The translations under genes and the position numbers were made by a program. A DNA stretch of 11,328 nt from SYIM01 sp044356835. GTDB taxonomy: Bacteria; Pseudomonadota; Gammaproteobacteria; Burkholderiales; Burkholderiaceae_E. Positions 1-6,853 of the stretch are shown here, one piece after another. The stretch is from contig JBIKVK010000100.1 in NCBI GenBank assembly GCA_044356835.1, positions 1 to 11,328 of the forward strand, read 5' to 3'. Under the pieces are notes generated by a model. It ran no database searches. It worked only from the letters and a program-made list of their open reading frames with translations, and was not told the DNA's origin. Numbering within the stretch: the first letter of the stretch is position 1; each line of letters begins with the position of its first letter.

Positions 1-20
1 CGGCCCGAGCACACGCCCAA

Positions 21-449
21 ATGAATTTTCCGTGGTTAGAGCTTTCGCTGGGTGATTGGGCTCAGATGCAAGCCTTGGTGCAACCGATCCGGGTGCAGGT
101 TTTCGTCTCCGAGCAGGGGATAGACCTGAATCTCGAGTGGGACGAGGCCGATGCGCAGTCGCTTCACTGTCTTGCGCGGGTGAACGGTTCGCCTGCTGGC
201 ACTGGGCGCCTGCTCCCCGATGGTCACATCGGCCGGATGGCCGTGCTCGCCGGGGTCCGCCGGCAGGGCGTAGGGGGCCGAATCCTTCGTGCCTTGATCG
301 ATGCGGCACAGCGTCGCGGCGACCCTCGGGTCGAACTGAGCGCTCAGACCTATGTCGAGGCGTTCTACCTGCGCCACGGCTTCACCTCGGTCGGCAGTCC
401 CTACCAGGAAGCCGGCATCGAACACATCCGGATGATCAAGACCCTCTGA
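21..449 (+). CDS. GNAT family N-acetyltransferase (ElaA/PhnO-like size)
   Basis: This 142-residue protein is a single GNAT domain, an enzyme fold that moves an acetyl group from acetyl-CoA to an amine. Early residues have the pattern QPIRVQVFVSEQG, typical of small GNATs where the first helix meets the substrate. The acetyl-CoA pyrophosphate loop is visible as RRQGVGG at residues 80-86, after the strand ending GRMAV. Near the C-terminus, AFYLRHGF is the usual GNAT motif B. The substrate cannot be told from the sequence. The start used is ATG 21, but no stop codon interrupts the frame between base 3 and the ATG, and no clear ribosome binding site precedes it, so the true start could lie outside the window. 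The gene ends 10 bases from the end of the convergent NRDE gene. Confidence 0.85.
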   Translation: MNFPWLELSLGDWAQMQALVQPIRVQVFVSEQGIDLNLEWDEADAQSLHCLARVNGSPAGTGRLLPDGHIGRMAVLAGVRRQGVGGRILRALIDAAQRRGDPRVELSAQTYVEAFYLRHGFTSVGSPYQEAGIEHIRMIKTL

Positions 450-459
450 ACGGTCTTCG

Positions 460-1257
460 CTACGGCAGCTGCCCAGCCAGGCGCCTCTCATGCGACAGCC
501 GCGGGCCGCCCTGGTGCCAATCCCAGCTTCTTTCCGTAAACCGGACCGCGCCGTCGGAGCCCAGCATCACGACGGTCGAGGCGCGAGTGCCGTAGCGGGG
601 ATCAACGATGAACGGGGTACGCTGAAGCACCTCGGCGCCTGCAGCGGGATCGGCTCGATCCCGCTCGGCCGCGCCAATCGGCTGCGCGTCCGCCAGGGCG
701 TTCAGCAGGGCCTGTTCGGGGTCGCCGGGCCGAGCGAGCGCGTCCGAAAGCGCAGAGCATAGGCGCTCGACTTTGGGCCATCGCGTGCCCAGCAGATGGT
801 TCGAGAGGCCATGAATTCCCGAGCCCAGGCGATGCAGGGGCCGATCAGGATGCCGATTGCTCAAATACCAGCCCGAAACAGCACGCGCGCCCTCAGACCA
901 ATCGAACAACAGCGCATTGAACCCTGCGAAGCCATCGATGTCCGCGAGTTGCCGTTCAGCCCAGAGTGTGGACGGATGGGGGGAGGTCAGAAAACTGCGT
1001 AACAGTGTTCCGCGAGAGTGAGGCGCAGGCGGGCGGGCTCCGCCCTCCCGGTAATTGGTGATGGCGCCCAGGCGAGCACCCCGCGAAAGCCCCAGCCACG
1101 TTCCTCCGGCGCTTAGATCGCGACCGCCGAAGATTGCAGGCTCATCGGCCCACCATGTCGCCGGTTGACTGGGGCGATCGTGAAACTCGTCCCGGTTGGC
1201 CGCGAGCACCAGTGGCCAGCGGGAGTCGGCATTCAATGCCAGCGCGATCAGGCACAT
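460..1257 (-). CDS. NRDE family protein (TANGO2-like, Ntn-hydrolase-type fold)
   Basis: The 265-residue product begins MCLI and carries the family signature AANRDEF, with NRDE at residues 21-24. GGRD and GGTWLG follow near residues 44-53, and YGTRASTVV near the C-terminus. These are hallmarks of the NRDE/TANGO2 family. Cys2 after the initiator Met resembles the N-terminal nucleophile of Ntn hydrolases, so a hydrolase role is plausible; the eukaryotic relative TANGO2 has been linked to heme or acyl-CoA handling. No bacterial substrate can be assigned. There is no signal peptide, so it is probably cytoplasmic. It lies 12 bases downstream of ygfZ on the same strand and is probably co-transcribed with it. 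Its ribosome binding site is weak. The fold and family are secure; the function is not. Confidence 0.88.
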   Translation of the reverse strand: MCLIALALNADSRWPLVLAANRDEFHDRPSQPATWWADEPAIFGGRDLSAGGTWLGLSRGARLGAITNYREGGARPPAPHSRGTLLRSFLTSPHPSTLWAERQLADIDGFAGFNALLFDWSEGARAVSGWYLSNRHPDRPLHRLGSGIHGLSNHLLGTRWPKVERLCSALSDALARPGDPEQALLNALADAQPIGAAERDRADPAAGAEVLQRTPFIVDPRYGTRASTVVMLGSDGAVRFTERSWDWHQGGPRLSHERRLAGQLP

Positions 1258-1269
1258 TCGGTGAGCCGC

Positions 1270-2367
1270 TCAGGCGCCCTCGACCTGTGGCAAGGCATAG
1301 GGCAGGGCAGCGAGCGTCAGTGGGACATCACCGATCCGTGCGGACGCAGCCGCATTTACTTGGGATTCGAACAGCACCCAGACGTCCCCTCCGGGCGCAA
1401 CGGACGCAAGCACCACCTGCCCACAGGGCTCCGCGGATTCCGATGACTCCACATCCTCTCCCGGCTGCGGCATCCGCCCCGGAGGCAGCGAGCCCAAAAA
1501 CATTCTTCGCTTCAATTTGCCCAGGTAGTGGCTGCGGGCGACCACCTCCTGTCCGGGGTAGCAGCCCTTCTTGAAGCTGACCCCGCCCACCAGGTCGAAA
1601 TTGACCATCTGGGGGACGAAGAGCTCGGATGTCGCCGCGGTAATCCTTGGGATACCGCTCGCCACCTCTGACCAGCGCCAGTGCTCTGAAGAGAGAGGCC
1701 GGAGAGTCGCGGTGAGCGAGCTCCAGAGGCCGGCCAGGCGGGTTCGAGGGACCAGCAACAGGGCGCGCGGGATCGGGCCGGACTCGAGGGGGAGCGAAGG
1801 CTGAACGATGACGGTCAGGCCATCGGGCGTTTCGGTCACGCGGTCCTCAGTCTCGCCGAGCGTCAGATTCAATCGGCCAAGCGCCTCGACGATCGTTGCC
1901 CCACCGGCAAGGCCCAGGCAGACGAAATCGGCCGATCGATCGGTCACAACCGCCTTGGCACGCATGACAAACATCGACAGCCGCTTGGCGAACGCCGCAG
2001 CAAGGGGTCTGGAGACGAGCAGACGAACTTCGTTGTGGGTCTGCCAGTGCCAGGTTGAAACCAGCAACCGGCCCTTGGCGCTGCAATAGCCGTTCAGGGT
2101 GCTACGGAAAAGCCCCTGCTTTTCGACTTCGTTGGTGAGTTGTCCCTGCAAGAAATTGAGCGCGTCTGCGCCGCTGACTGAAACCAGGCCCAGGTCGGGC
2201 AGGGGACTCACGACGCCCTCACGCCAAAGCTCGATGCCCGCCTGAGCGCCCCCTTCGGCGAGCCATTGGGGACCATAAGCGTCTTCGCCGATCTGGCCAC
2301 CGACGATTCCGCAGAGTTCCTGCAGCGGTGCGGGATCAAAACCAGGTTGGAGGGCCTTTTTGTCCAT
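1270..2367 (-). CDS. ygfZ: Folate-binding protein YgfZ (GcvT-like, Fe-S cluster assembly/repair factor)
   Basis: This 365-residue protein matches the YgfZ/GcvT-like family. The diagnostic motif KGCYPGQE lies at residues 267-274, with the conserved Cys269, followed by VARSHYLGKLKRR. The N-terminal folate-binding half shows SGADALNFLQGQLTNEV. YgfZ proteins use tetrahydrofolate to support assembly or repair of certain Fe-S enzymes such as MiaB; this is family knowledge. The start ATG 2367 yields about 52 residues before the first clearly family-like stretch (SPLPDLGLVSVSG). An in-frame GTG at 2211, preceded by GAGG five bases upstream, is an alternative start. A perfect TATAAT lies six bases upstream of ATG 2367, which would make a transcript from it essentially leaderless. 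It is divergent from mltG, with the NRDE gene downstream. Confidence 0.92.
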   Translation of the reverse strand: MDKKALQPGFDPAPLQELCGIVGGQIGEDAYGPQWLAEGGAQAGIELWREGVVSPLPDLGLVSVSGADALNFLQGQLTNEVEKQGLFRSTLNGYCSAKGRLLVSTWHWQTHNEVRLLVSRPLAAAFAKRLSMFVMRAKAVVTDRSADFVCLGLAGGATIVEALGRLNLTLGETEDRVTETPDGLTVIVQPSLPLESGPIPRALLLVPRTRLAGLWSSLTATLRPLSSEHWRWSEVASGIPRITAATSELFVPQMVNFDLVGGVSFKKGCYPGQEVVARSHYLGKLKRRMFLGSLPPGRMPQPGEDVESSESAEPCGQVVLASVAPGGDVWVLFESQVNAAASARIGDVPLTLAALPYALPQVEGA

Positions 2368-2372
2368 CGGCT

Positions 2373-2379
2373 TATTATA
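2373..2379. promoter_or_regulatory. Symmetric -10 box in the divergent ygfZ/mltG promoter region
   Basis: The 35 bases between ygfZ and mltG contain one AT-rich box, TATTATA. On the minus strand it reads TATAAT (2379-2374), a perfect sigma-70 -10 element for ygfZ. On the plus strand TATTAT (2373-2378) matches five of six positions for mltG. Predicted start points fall about 18 bases apart, near 2367 on the minus strand and 2385 on the plus strand. The -35 matches are poor: the best minus-strand candidate is GCGACA with a 15-base spacer. The box is seen directly; promoter activity is inferred. Confidence 0.5.
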
Positions 2380-2402
2380 GGGATCTCAAAGCACTGTCGC
2401 CC

Positions 2403-3425
2403 ATGTCCGCTGCCCGCCTCATTCACCTGCGCCCCTGGATCGTCTGGATGGGGCTGATGGTGGCTATGGGTCTTGCGGTTGCCGCGCTCGCGGCATACCG
2501 CAGCCTGTATGGCCCGCTTCACGGGGACACCAAGGAACGAATAGTACGAATCTCAATCGGGTCAGGGCCCGAGCGGATCCGGGAATCCCTTCAGAGAGCC
2601 GGCATCGAGTGCACCCCGTGGGCCCTGGCGTTCCTTCTAAGACGCTCAGGAGATGACCGCAAGCTGCAGGCCGGCTACTACACCGTCGAACAAGGGCTGT
2701 CGCTGGCCGCGCTGGTCGAGCGGATGCGGCAAGGGGAGGGTAAGCCCGCATCGTTCAGAATTCTCGAGGGCTGGACCTTTGCGCAGATTCGTCGCGCCGT
2801 CGCCGAGCATCCGGACTTTTCAGGTGAAACCCGTACCCTGACCGACCGTGCGCTCCTCGACCGGATCGGTATCGATCGCGCATCAGGCGAGGGGCTGCTC
2901 TGGCCCGACACCTATCATTTCGCCCCGGGCGCGAATGAACTTCAAACCTACCGGAATGCTGCAGCGATGATGCGCAGGATGCTGGAGGAAGGCTGGGCGC
3001 GACGCGCTCCCGGCTTGCCCTTCGCCTCCGCCTACGAAGCCCTGATCCTCGCGTCCATGGTTGAAAAGGAGACCGGTCGCGATGACGAGCGGCCTCTGGT
3101 CGCGGGTGTTTTTGTCAATCGGCTCATCCGCGGTATGCGGTTGCAGAGCGACCCGACGACGATCTACGCTCTGGGCGAACAGTTCAGCGGGCGCCTGTCG
3201 CGATCGGACCTCCAACGGGATCTGCCGCACAATACGTATGTGGTTCGTGGCCTGCCCCCGTCGCCGATCGCCTCGCCCAGCCGGGCATCGATCGAGGCCG
3301 CGCTGCGACCCGCAAGCACCCGAGCGCTTTATTTCGTCGCCCGCGGTGATGGCACCAGCGAGTTTTCTGAAGACCTGGCGTCGCACCAACGAGCCGTCAA
3401 CCGTTATCAGCGAGGGCAGCCTTGA
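2403..3425 (+). CDS. mltG: Endolytic murein transglycosylase MltG
   Basis: The 340-residue product is a membrane-anchored lytic transglycosylase that cuts nascent peptidoglycan glycan strands and so helps end their growth. Residues 9-31 form one hydrophobic anchor (from LRPWIVWMG), leaving the rest in the periplasm. A LysM-like region follows, then the YceG domain. The catalytic motif ASMVEKET places the general-acid glutamate at Glu221, matching Glu218 of E. coli MltG. Downstream signatures NTYVVRGLPPSPIASP, LYFVARGDG and LASHQRAVNRY are all family-typical. Start 2403 is preferred: the in-frame ATG 2328 would add 25 residues before the anchor and overlap ygfZ by 40 bases. No strong ribosome binding site precedes 2403. 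It heads the plus-strand operon, and its stop overlaps the tmk start (TTGA). Confidence 0.94.
   Translation: MSAARLIHLRPWIVWMGLMVAMGLAVAALAAYRSLYGPLHGDTKERIVRISIGSGPERIRESLQRAGIECTPWALAFLLRRSGDDRKLQAGYYTVEQGLSLAALVERMRQGEGKPASFRILEGWTFAQIRRAVAEHPDFSGETRTLTDRALLDRIGIDRASGEGLLWPDTYHFAPGANELQTYRNAAAMMRRMLEEGWARRAPGLPFASAYEALILASMVEKETGRDDERPLVAGVFVNRLIRGMRLQSDPTTIYALGEQFSGRLSRSDLQRDLPHNTYVVRGLPPSPIASPSRASIEAALRPASTRALYFVARGDGTSEFSEDLASHQRAVNRYQRGQP
3412..3416 (+). promoter_or_regulatory. Ribosome binding site fixing the TTG start of tmk
   Basis: GAGGG lies five bases before TTG 3422, inside the end of mltG. No ATG or GTG in this frame occurs before the P-loop region, so this site supports the rare TTG start. 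Confidence 0.6.
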
Positions 3426-4057
3426 ACGCAGGACAGGAGCGGGTTTCGACGCGCGGCCGATTCATCACCTTCGAGGGGATCGACGGGGCGGGCAAGAGCT
3501 CTCATATCCAACCATTCGCCCAGACCCTCCGATCCAGGGGCATCAAGGTCATCGTCACCCGGGAACCCGGCGGTTCCGAGCTGGCCGAGCGACTTCGTGA
3601 ATTGATCCTGCTTGAGCCGATGTCGCCGACCACGGAAATGCTCCTGGCCTTCGCGGCTCGCTCGGATCACCTGGATCGCCTGATCCGGCCGGCCATTGCG
3701 CGAGGCGAATGGGTCATCTGCGATCGCTTCACCGACTCGACCTTCGCTTACCAGGGAGGCGGACGCGGCCTGCCTTGGGATCAGGTGGCCTGGCTCGAGC
3801 GCAGCGTTCATCCCGACTTACAGCCCGACCTCACCCTGCTGTTTGAGCTGCCGCCCGAGGTGGCTGCTCAACGCCGGGCGGCTGCACGGGCGGCAGATCG
3901 TATCGAACGCGAAGACCTGGGTTTCTTCGAGCGGGTCGCGGCCGGATACCGCAAACGGGTGGCCGAGAGGCCCGAGCGGTTTCTGGTCGTGGATGCTCGC
4001 GCGTCGATGGATGAGATCTCGAAAATGCTTCACGAATATGCTCTCAAATGTCTCTAA
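3422..4057 (+). CDS. tmk: Thymidylate kinase (dTMP kinase)
   Basis: The 211-residue enzyme phosphorylates dTMP to dTDP with ATP, an essential step to dTTP in the cytoplasm. The P-loop GIDGAGKS is at residues 19-26, and TREPGGSELAERLRE is the dTMP-binding segment. The DR motif (DRFTDSTFAYQGGGRG) starts at Asp101. The lid, residues about 151-165, is arginine-rich (RRAAARAADRIER). There is no arginine in the P-loop, so the lid supplies the catalytic arginines, as in E. coli-type enzymes. Length is normal for the family. The start is TTG 3422: no ATG or GTG is available upstream of the P-loop, and GAGGG sits five bases before it. The gene overlaps mltG by four bases and holB by ten, which suggests translational coupling. 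Confidence 0.95.
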   Translation: MNAGQERVSTRGRFITFEGIDGAGKSSHIQPFAQTLRSRGIKVIVTREPGGSELAERLRELILLEPMSPTTEMLLAFAARSDHLDRLIRPAIARGEWVICDRFTDSTFAYQGGGRGLPWDQVAWLERSVHPDLQPDLTLLFELPPEVAAQRRAAARAADRIEREDLGFFERVAAGYRKRVAERPERFLVVDARASMDEISKMLHEYALKCL

Positions 4058-5169
4058 ACACTAAAGATCCTCCTTGGCTTCTTGAGCAAACACTTGAAGT
4101 GTTGGCGGAAGGCGATCGTCTCCACCATGCCCTCCTTGTCAGCGGACCCAGTGGCGCTGGTCAGCGTGAATTGGCACTTGGGATTGCATTCGCGAGGCTC
4201 TGCGAGCGCCGCAGCGCCGGTGGGCTTGCATGCGGCGCCTGTTCTGCCTGCGGTTGGCTGGCTCAGGGACATCACCCGGACTTTCGCTGGGTCCGTCCTG
4301 AGGCCGACCAAGCAGTTGCGCCGACCGAGTCAGGCGCCCGCCCGGGCAAGGCGCCTCGAGCATCGAAAGAGATCGTGATCGATCAGATTCGCGACCTGGG
4401 GGCGTTTGTCGCATTGGTCAGCCATCGGGGCGCCGAGCGGGTTGTCATGATCGACCCCGCCGAGGCCATGAACACCGCCGCCGCCAACGCCTTGTTGAAG
4501 ACGCTCGAGGAGCCTCCCCCTGCGGTACGCTTTATCCTGACGTCGGACAGAGTCGACCGGCTGCCGGCCACCGTGCGATCGCGCTGTCGGCCGGTGCCCG
4601 TCAGGCTGCCGCCGCGGGAGGCCATTGAACGGTGGTTGAGGTCACACACGGACGCCCCGGAATCGACGATCGACGCCGCGTTGGCCGCCGCGGGCGGAGC
4701 GCCGATCGAGGCCCTCAGCCTGCTCACCGGGTCGGGTGCCCAGGTCCGCGAACAGATTGCAGCGGCCCTTGCCGAGATCCCGGACAGTGACCCCTTGGAG
4801 ATTGCAGATCGGCTCTCCGGACATGACCCCGGCCCGGTCTTCCGCACTTTGCATGCATGGTTGGTCGACCTGAGTCGCCTCCTGATGGGAGCCCAGCCGA
4901 TCCACTTCATTTCGTGGTCAGCCAGACTGATCCAATTGATGGATCGAACGGACGCCTCCGTCCTGGGGCGGTTCGAGGGTGCGTTGCTGCAACAGCTGCG
5001 ATGGGCCGAACACCCTCTTAACGCAAGGCTGTTCATCGAGGACACCCTGATCGGGTACCGCTCCGTGTTCAAGACGGCTGGAACGGCACCGGCCTCCGAT
5101 CGCCATTCTCGCGGTCACGACAGGGGGCATGAGGTCACCCGCGGCGGGGCTCCGCGTAAAATCGGGTGA
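4048..5169 (+). CDS. holB: DNA polymerase III subunit delta prime
   Basis: The 373-residue product is the delta prime subunit of the clamp loader, which opens and loads the beta sliding clamp. Residues 1-30 contain the family-typical PPWL and HHALLVSG. The P-loop-like GPSGAGQRE lacks the ATP-binding lysine, as expected because delta prime does not hydrolyse ATP. Zinc-ligand cysteines fit Cys52, Cys62, Cys65 and Cys68, spaced much as in the E. coli protein. NTAAANALLKTLEEPP and the SRC motif (Ser178-Arg179-Cys180) are conserved. The C-terminus carries an unusual basic, His/Arg/Gly-rich tail after IEDTLIGYRSVF that does not look like the core fold. Start ATG 4048 overlaps tmk by ten bases; its ribosome binding site is weak. 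tatD follows directly, with no pilZ gene between as in many relatives. Confidence 0.94.
   Translation: MSLNTKDPPWLLEQTLEVLAEGDRLHHALLVSGPSGAGQRELALGIAFARLCERRSAGGLACGACSACGWLAQGHHPDFRWVRPEADQAVAPTESGARPGKAPRASKEIVIDQIRDLGAFVALVSHRGAERVVMIDPAEAMNTAAANALLKTLEEPPPAVRFILTSDRVDRLPATVRSRCRPVPVRLPPREAIERWLRSHTDAPESTIDAALAAAGGAPIEALSLLTGSGAQVREQIAAALAEIPDSDPLEIADRLSGHDPGPVFRTLHAWLVDLSRLLMGAQPIHFISWSARLIQLMDRTDASVLGRFEGALLQQLRWAEHPLNARLFIEDTLIGYRSVFKTAGTAPASDRHSRGHDRGHEVTRGGAPRKIG
5140..5156 (+). other. Short GC hairpin just before the tatD start
   Basis: CGCGG at 5140-5144 can pair with CCGCG at 5152-5156 across a seven-base loop, 12 bases before ATG 5169. It lies within the last codons of holB and is followed by an A-rich stretch (TAAAAT), not a T tract, so it is not an intrinsic terminator. 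It could tune translation of tatD, but a five-pair stem in GC-rich DNA may arise by chance. Confidence 0.25.
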
Positions 5170-5930
5170 TGCTGGTCGACTCACACTGCCACCTTGATTT
5201 TCCTGAGCTCGCAAGCCGTCTGGGCGAATGCCTGGATCGCATGGCCGAAAACGGCGTGGGGCGCGCGCTCTGCGTCGCGGTCAATCTCGAGGATTTTCCA
5301 AAAGTATTGGCACTGGCGCGAAGCGACCCCCGCCTGAGGGCCTCGGTTGGGGTTCATCCGGATTATCGCGAAGTTGCCGAACCCTCGGTCGAGACCCTGG
5401 TTGAATTGGCGAGAGATCCTGTGGTCGTCGCCATCGGCGAGACCGGTCTGGATTACTACCGCAACCCCGCGAGTGAGCTTGACTGGCAGCGGGATCGCTT
5501 CCGGATTCATATCCGGGCAGCCCGTCAGGCCGCCAAACCATTGATCGTCCACACCCGCTCGTCGGCCGCTGATACGGTCAGTATCCTGGAAGAGGAGGGC
5601 GCAGAGCAGGCGGGGGGGGTCATGCACTGCTTCACCGAGGATTGGTCTACAGCGAAGGCGGCGATCGCTCTCGGGTTTTGCATTTCCTTTTCGGGCATCG
5701 TCACCTTCAAAAATGCGGCACCCTTGCGTGAAGTTGCGCGTCAGGTCCCGGATCATGCCCTGCTGGTCGAGACCGATTCGCCCTACCTGGCGCCGGTGCC
5801 CCACCGGGGCCGCACCAACGAGCCGGCCCATGTCCTGCATGTTGCCCAGTGCCTAGCCGAGCTGCGCGGGGTTTCCCTTCAGCATATCGCCGAAGTGACG
5901 ACGGCCAATTTTGAGCGGGTCTTCGGATGA
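5169..5930 (+). CDS. tatD: TatD family metal-dependent hydrolase (YcfH/TatD-type DNase)
   Basis: The 253-residue protein has all metal ligands of the TatD amidohydrolase-like TIM barrel: His6 and His8 (DSHCHLD), Glu91 (GETGLDYY), His128 (IVHTR), His153 (GVMHCF) and Asp203 (ETDSPYLAP). Members are metal-dependent 3'-to-5' DNases or related hydrolases. The genomic position after holB matches E. coli ycfH, so tatD is used in the family sense only. Start ATG 5169 gives the normal MLVDSHCHLD opening; it shares one base with the holB stop. GTG 5166, directly upstream and in frame, would add one residue and give a GTGA overlap. The product is probably cytoplasmic. A run of eight G at 5612-5619 lies inside the gene, with the frame intact. 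Its own stop overlaps the next gene by ATGA. Confidence 0.94.
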   Translation: MLVDSHCHLDFPELASRLGECLDRMAENGVGRALCVAVNLEDFPKVLALARSDPRLRASVGVHPDYREVAEPSVETLVELARDPVVVAIGETGLDYYRNPASELDWQRDRFRIHIRAARQAAKPLIVHTRSSAADTVSILEEEGAEQAGGVMHCFTEDWSTAKAAIALGFCISFSGIVTFKNAAPLREVARQVPDHALLVETDSPYLAPVPHRGRTNEPAHVLHVAQCLAELRGVSLQHIAEVTTANFERVFG

Positions 5931-6853
5931 TCCGATGCATCCGGCACGCCCTCATGGCGATCTTCGCAGTGGTCACGTTGATGCTCACTTCGGGAAACGC
6001 CGCGGCACAAATGTCCCGCACTCCGGCGAAACCGGGCAGCGAATTTTGGGAACAGATCAAACTCAACGACCTCGGCGCCGTTCGTTTCGAGCTCGGCCGC
6101 GGAGTCGACCCGAACGCAAGACACTCTGAGTTTGGCCCGGCCATCGTGCACGCGGCCCGTCACCGGGCGTTCGATGTCACGAGGCAGTTTGCCCGAATGC
6201 GTGTGATCGAAGTCGATGCCGAGGGGGAGGGCGGCGAGACGGCTCTGATGCTGACAGCCCTGCACGGCGACCTTCCGACCCTGGAGCAGCTGCTGGCGCG
6301 TGGAGCACAGGTCAATCGGCCTGGTTGGTCGCCGCTGCACTATGCTGCGACCGGGGGACAGCTCGAAATCATCCGTGTGCTGATCGAACGCCATGCGTTC
6401 ATTGATGCCGAATCGCCCAATGGGACGACTCCGCTGATGATGGCCGCCCGCATGAAGCACCCTCAAGCGGTTCGGCTCCTGATTGAACTGGGTGCCGACC
6501 CCACCATGAGAAATCAGTCCGGGCTGGATGCCGCTGCGTACCTGGAGGCGGCGCGGCTGACCGACGAAGCCGCATGGCTACGAGAACAGGCCATCCAGTA
6601 TCTTTTGCGGTACGGCAGCGTCGAACAGGCTCGTCGTGCTCGTGCACAAGACTCGGCGCCCTCCGGCGCCAGTCCGCCTGCAGGCCTCACGCCGTCCAGA
6701 CCTCTGAGCGCTCCAGCGGGAAGGATTGAGCATTCCGGCCCCGCCAGCCGATCGGGCGGCTCGTCCGGACCATCACCGTTCACGTCCACCCCGATCGAGC
6801 GAGAGGTGCTGCCCAACCGGTCGAACCCGGCCGAGCCCAAGGGCAGGCAGTGA
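5927..6853 (+). CDS. Exported ankyrin-repeat protein
   Basis: The 308-residue product opens with a signal peptide: basic MIRCIRH, a hydrophobic core, and a likely cleavage after NAAA at residue 27. It should therefore act in the periplasm or be secreted. Ankyrin repeats are visible at about residues 67-98 (degenerate), 104-133 (ETALMLTALHGD), 134-166 (WSPLHYAATGGQLEIIRVL) and 167-199 (TTPLMMAARMKHPQAVRLL), with weaker helices to about 225. Ankyrin repeats bind proteins; no enzymatic domain is seen. From about residue 240 to the end the chain is rich in Pro, Ser and Gly and looks disordered. The start overlaps the tatD stop (ATGA) and the stop overlaps the next ABC ATPase start (GTGA), so all three are probably made together. 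Partner unknown. Confidence 0.88.
   Translation: MIRCIRHALMAIFAVVTLMLTSGNAAAQMSRTPAKPGSEFWEQIKLNDLGAVRFELGRGVDPNARHSEFGPAIVHAARHRAFDVTRQFARMRVIEVDAEGEGGETALMLTALHGDLPTLEQLLARGAQVNRPGWSPLHYAATGGQLEIIRVLIERHAFIDAESPNGTTPLMMAARMKHPQAVRLLIELGADPTMRNQSGLDAAAYLEAARLTDEAAWLREQAIQYLLRYGSVEQARRARAQDSAPSGASPPAGLTPSRPLSAPAGRIEHSGPASRSGGSSGPSPFTSTPIEREVLPNRSNPAEPKGRQ

Noticed and set aside
36..491. Minus-strand open frame of 151 codons opposite the acetyltransferase
   Set aside because: It has no recognisable family motifs and lies fully opposite a gene with clear GNAT motifs; long antisense frames are expected in high-GC DNA.
2328..2402. N-terminal extension of MltG from ATG 2328
   Set aside because: It would overlap the divergent ygfZ gene by 40 bases and place 25 extra residues before the membrane anchor; ATG 2403 gives the usual layout.
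4383..5072. Minus-strand open frame of 229 codons opposite holB
   Set aside because: Serine- and arginine-rich translation without motifs, typical of an antisense shadow; holB has a full set of family residues on the other strand.
5181..5840. Minus-strand open frame of 219 codons opposite tatD
   Set aside because: No family features, while tatD has all six metal ligands in the plus frame.
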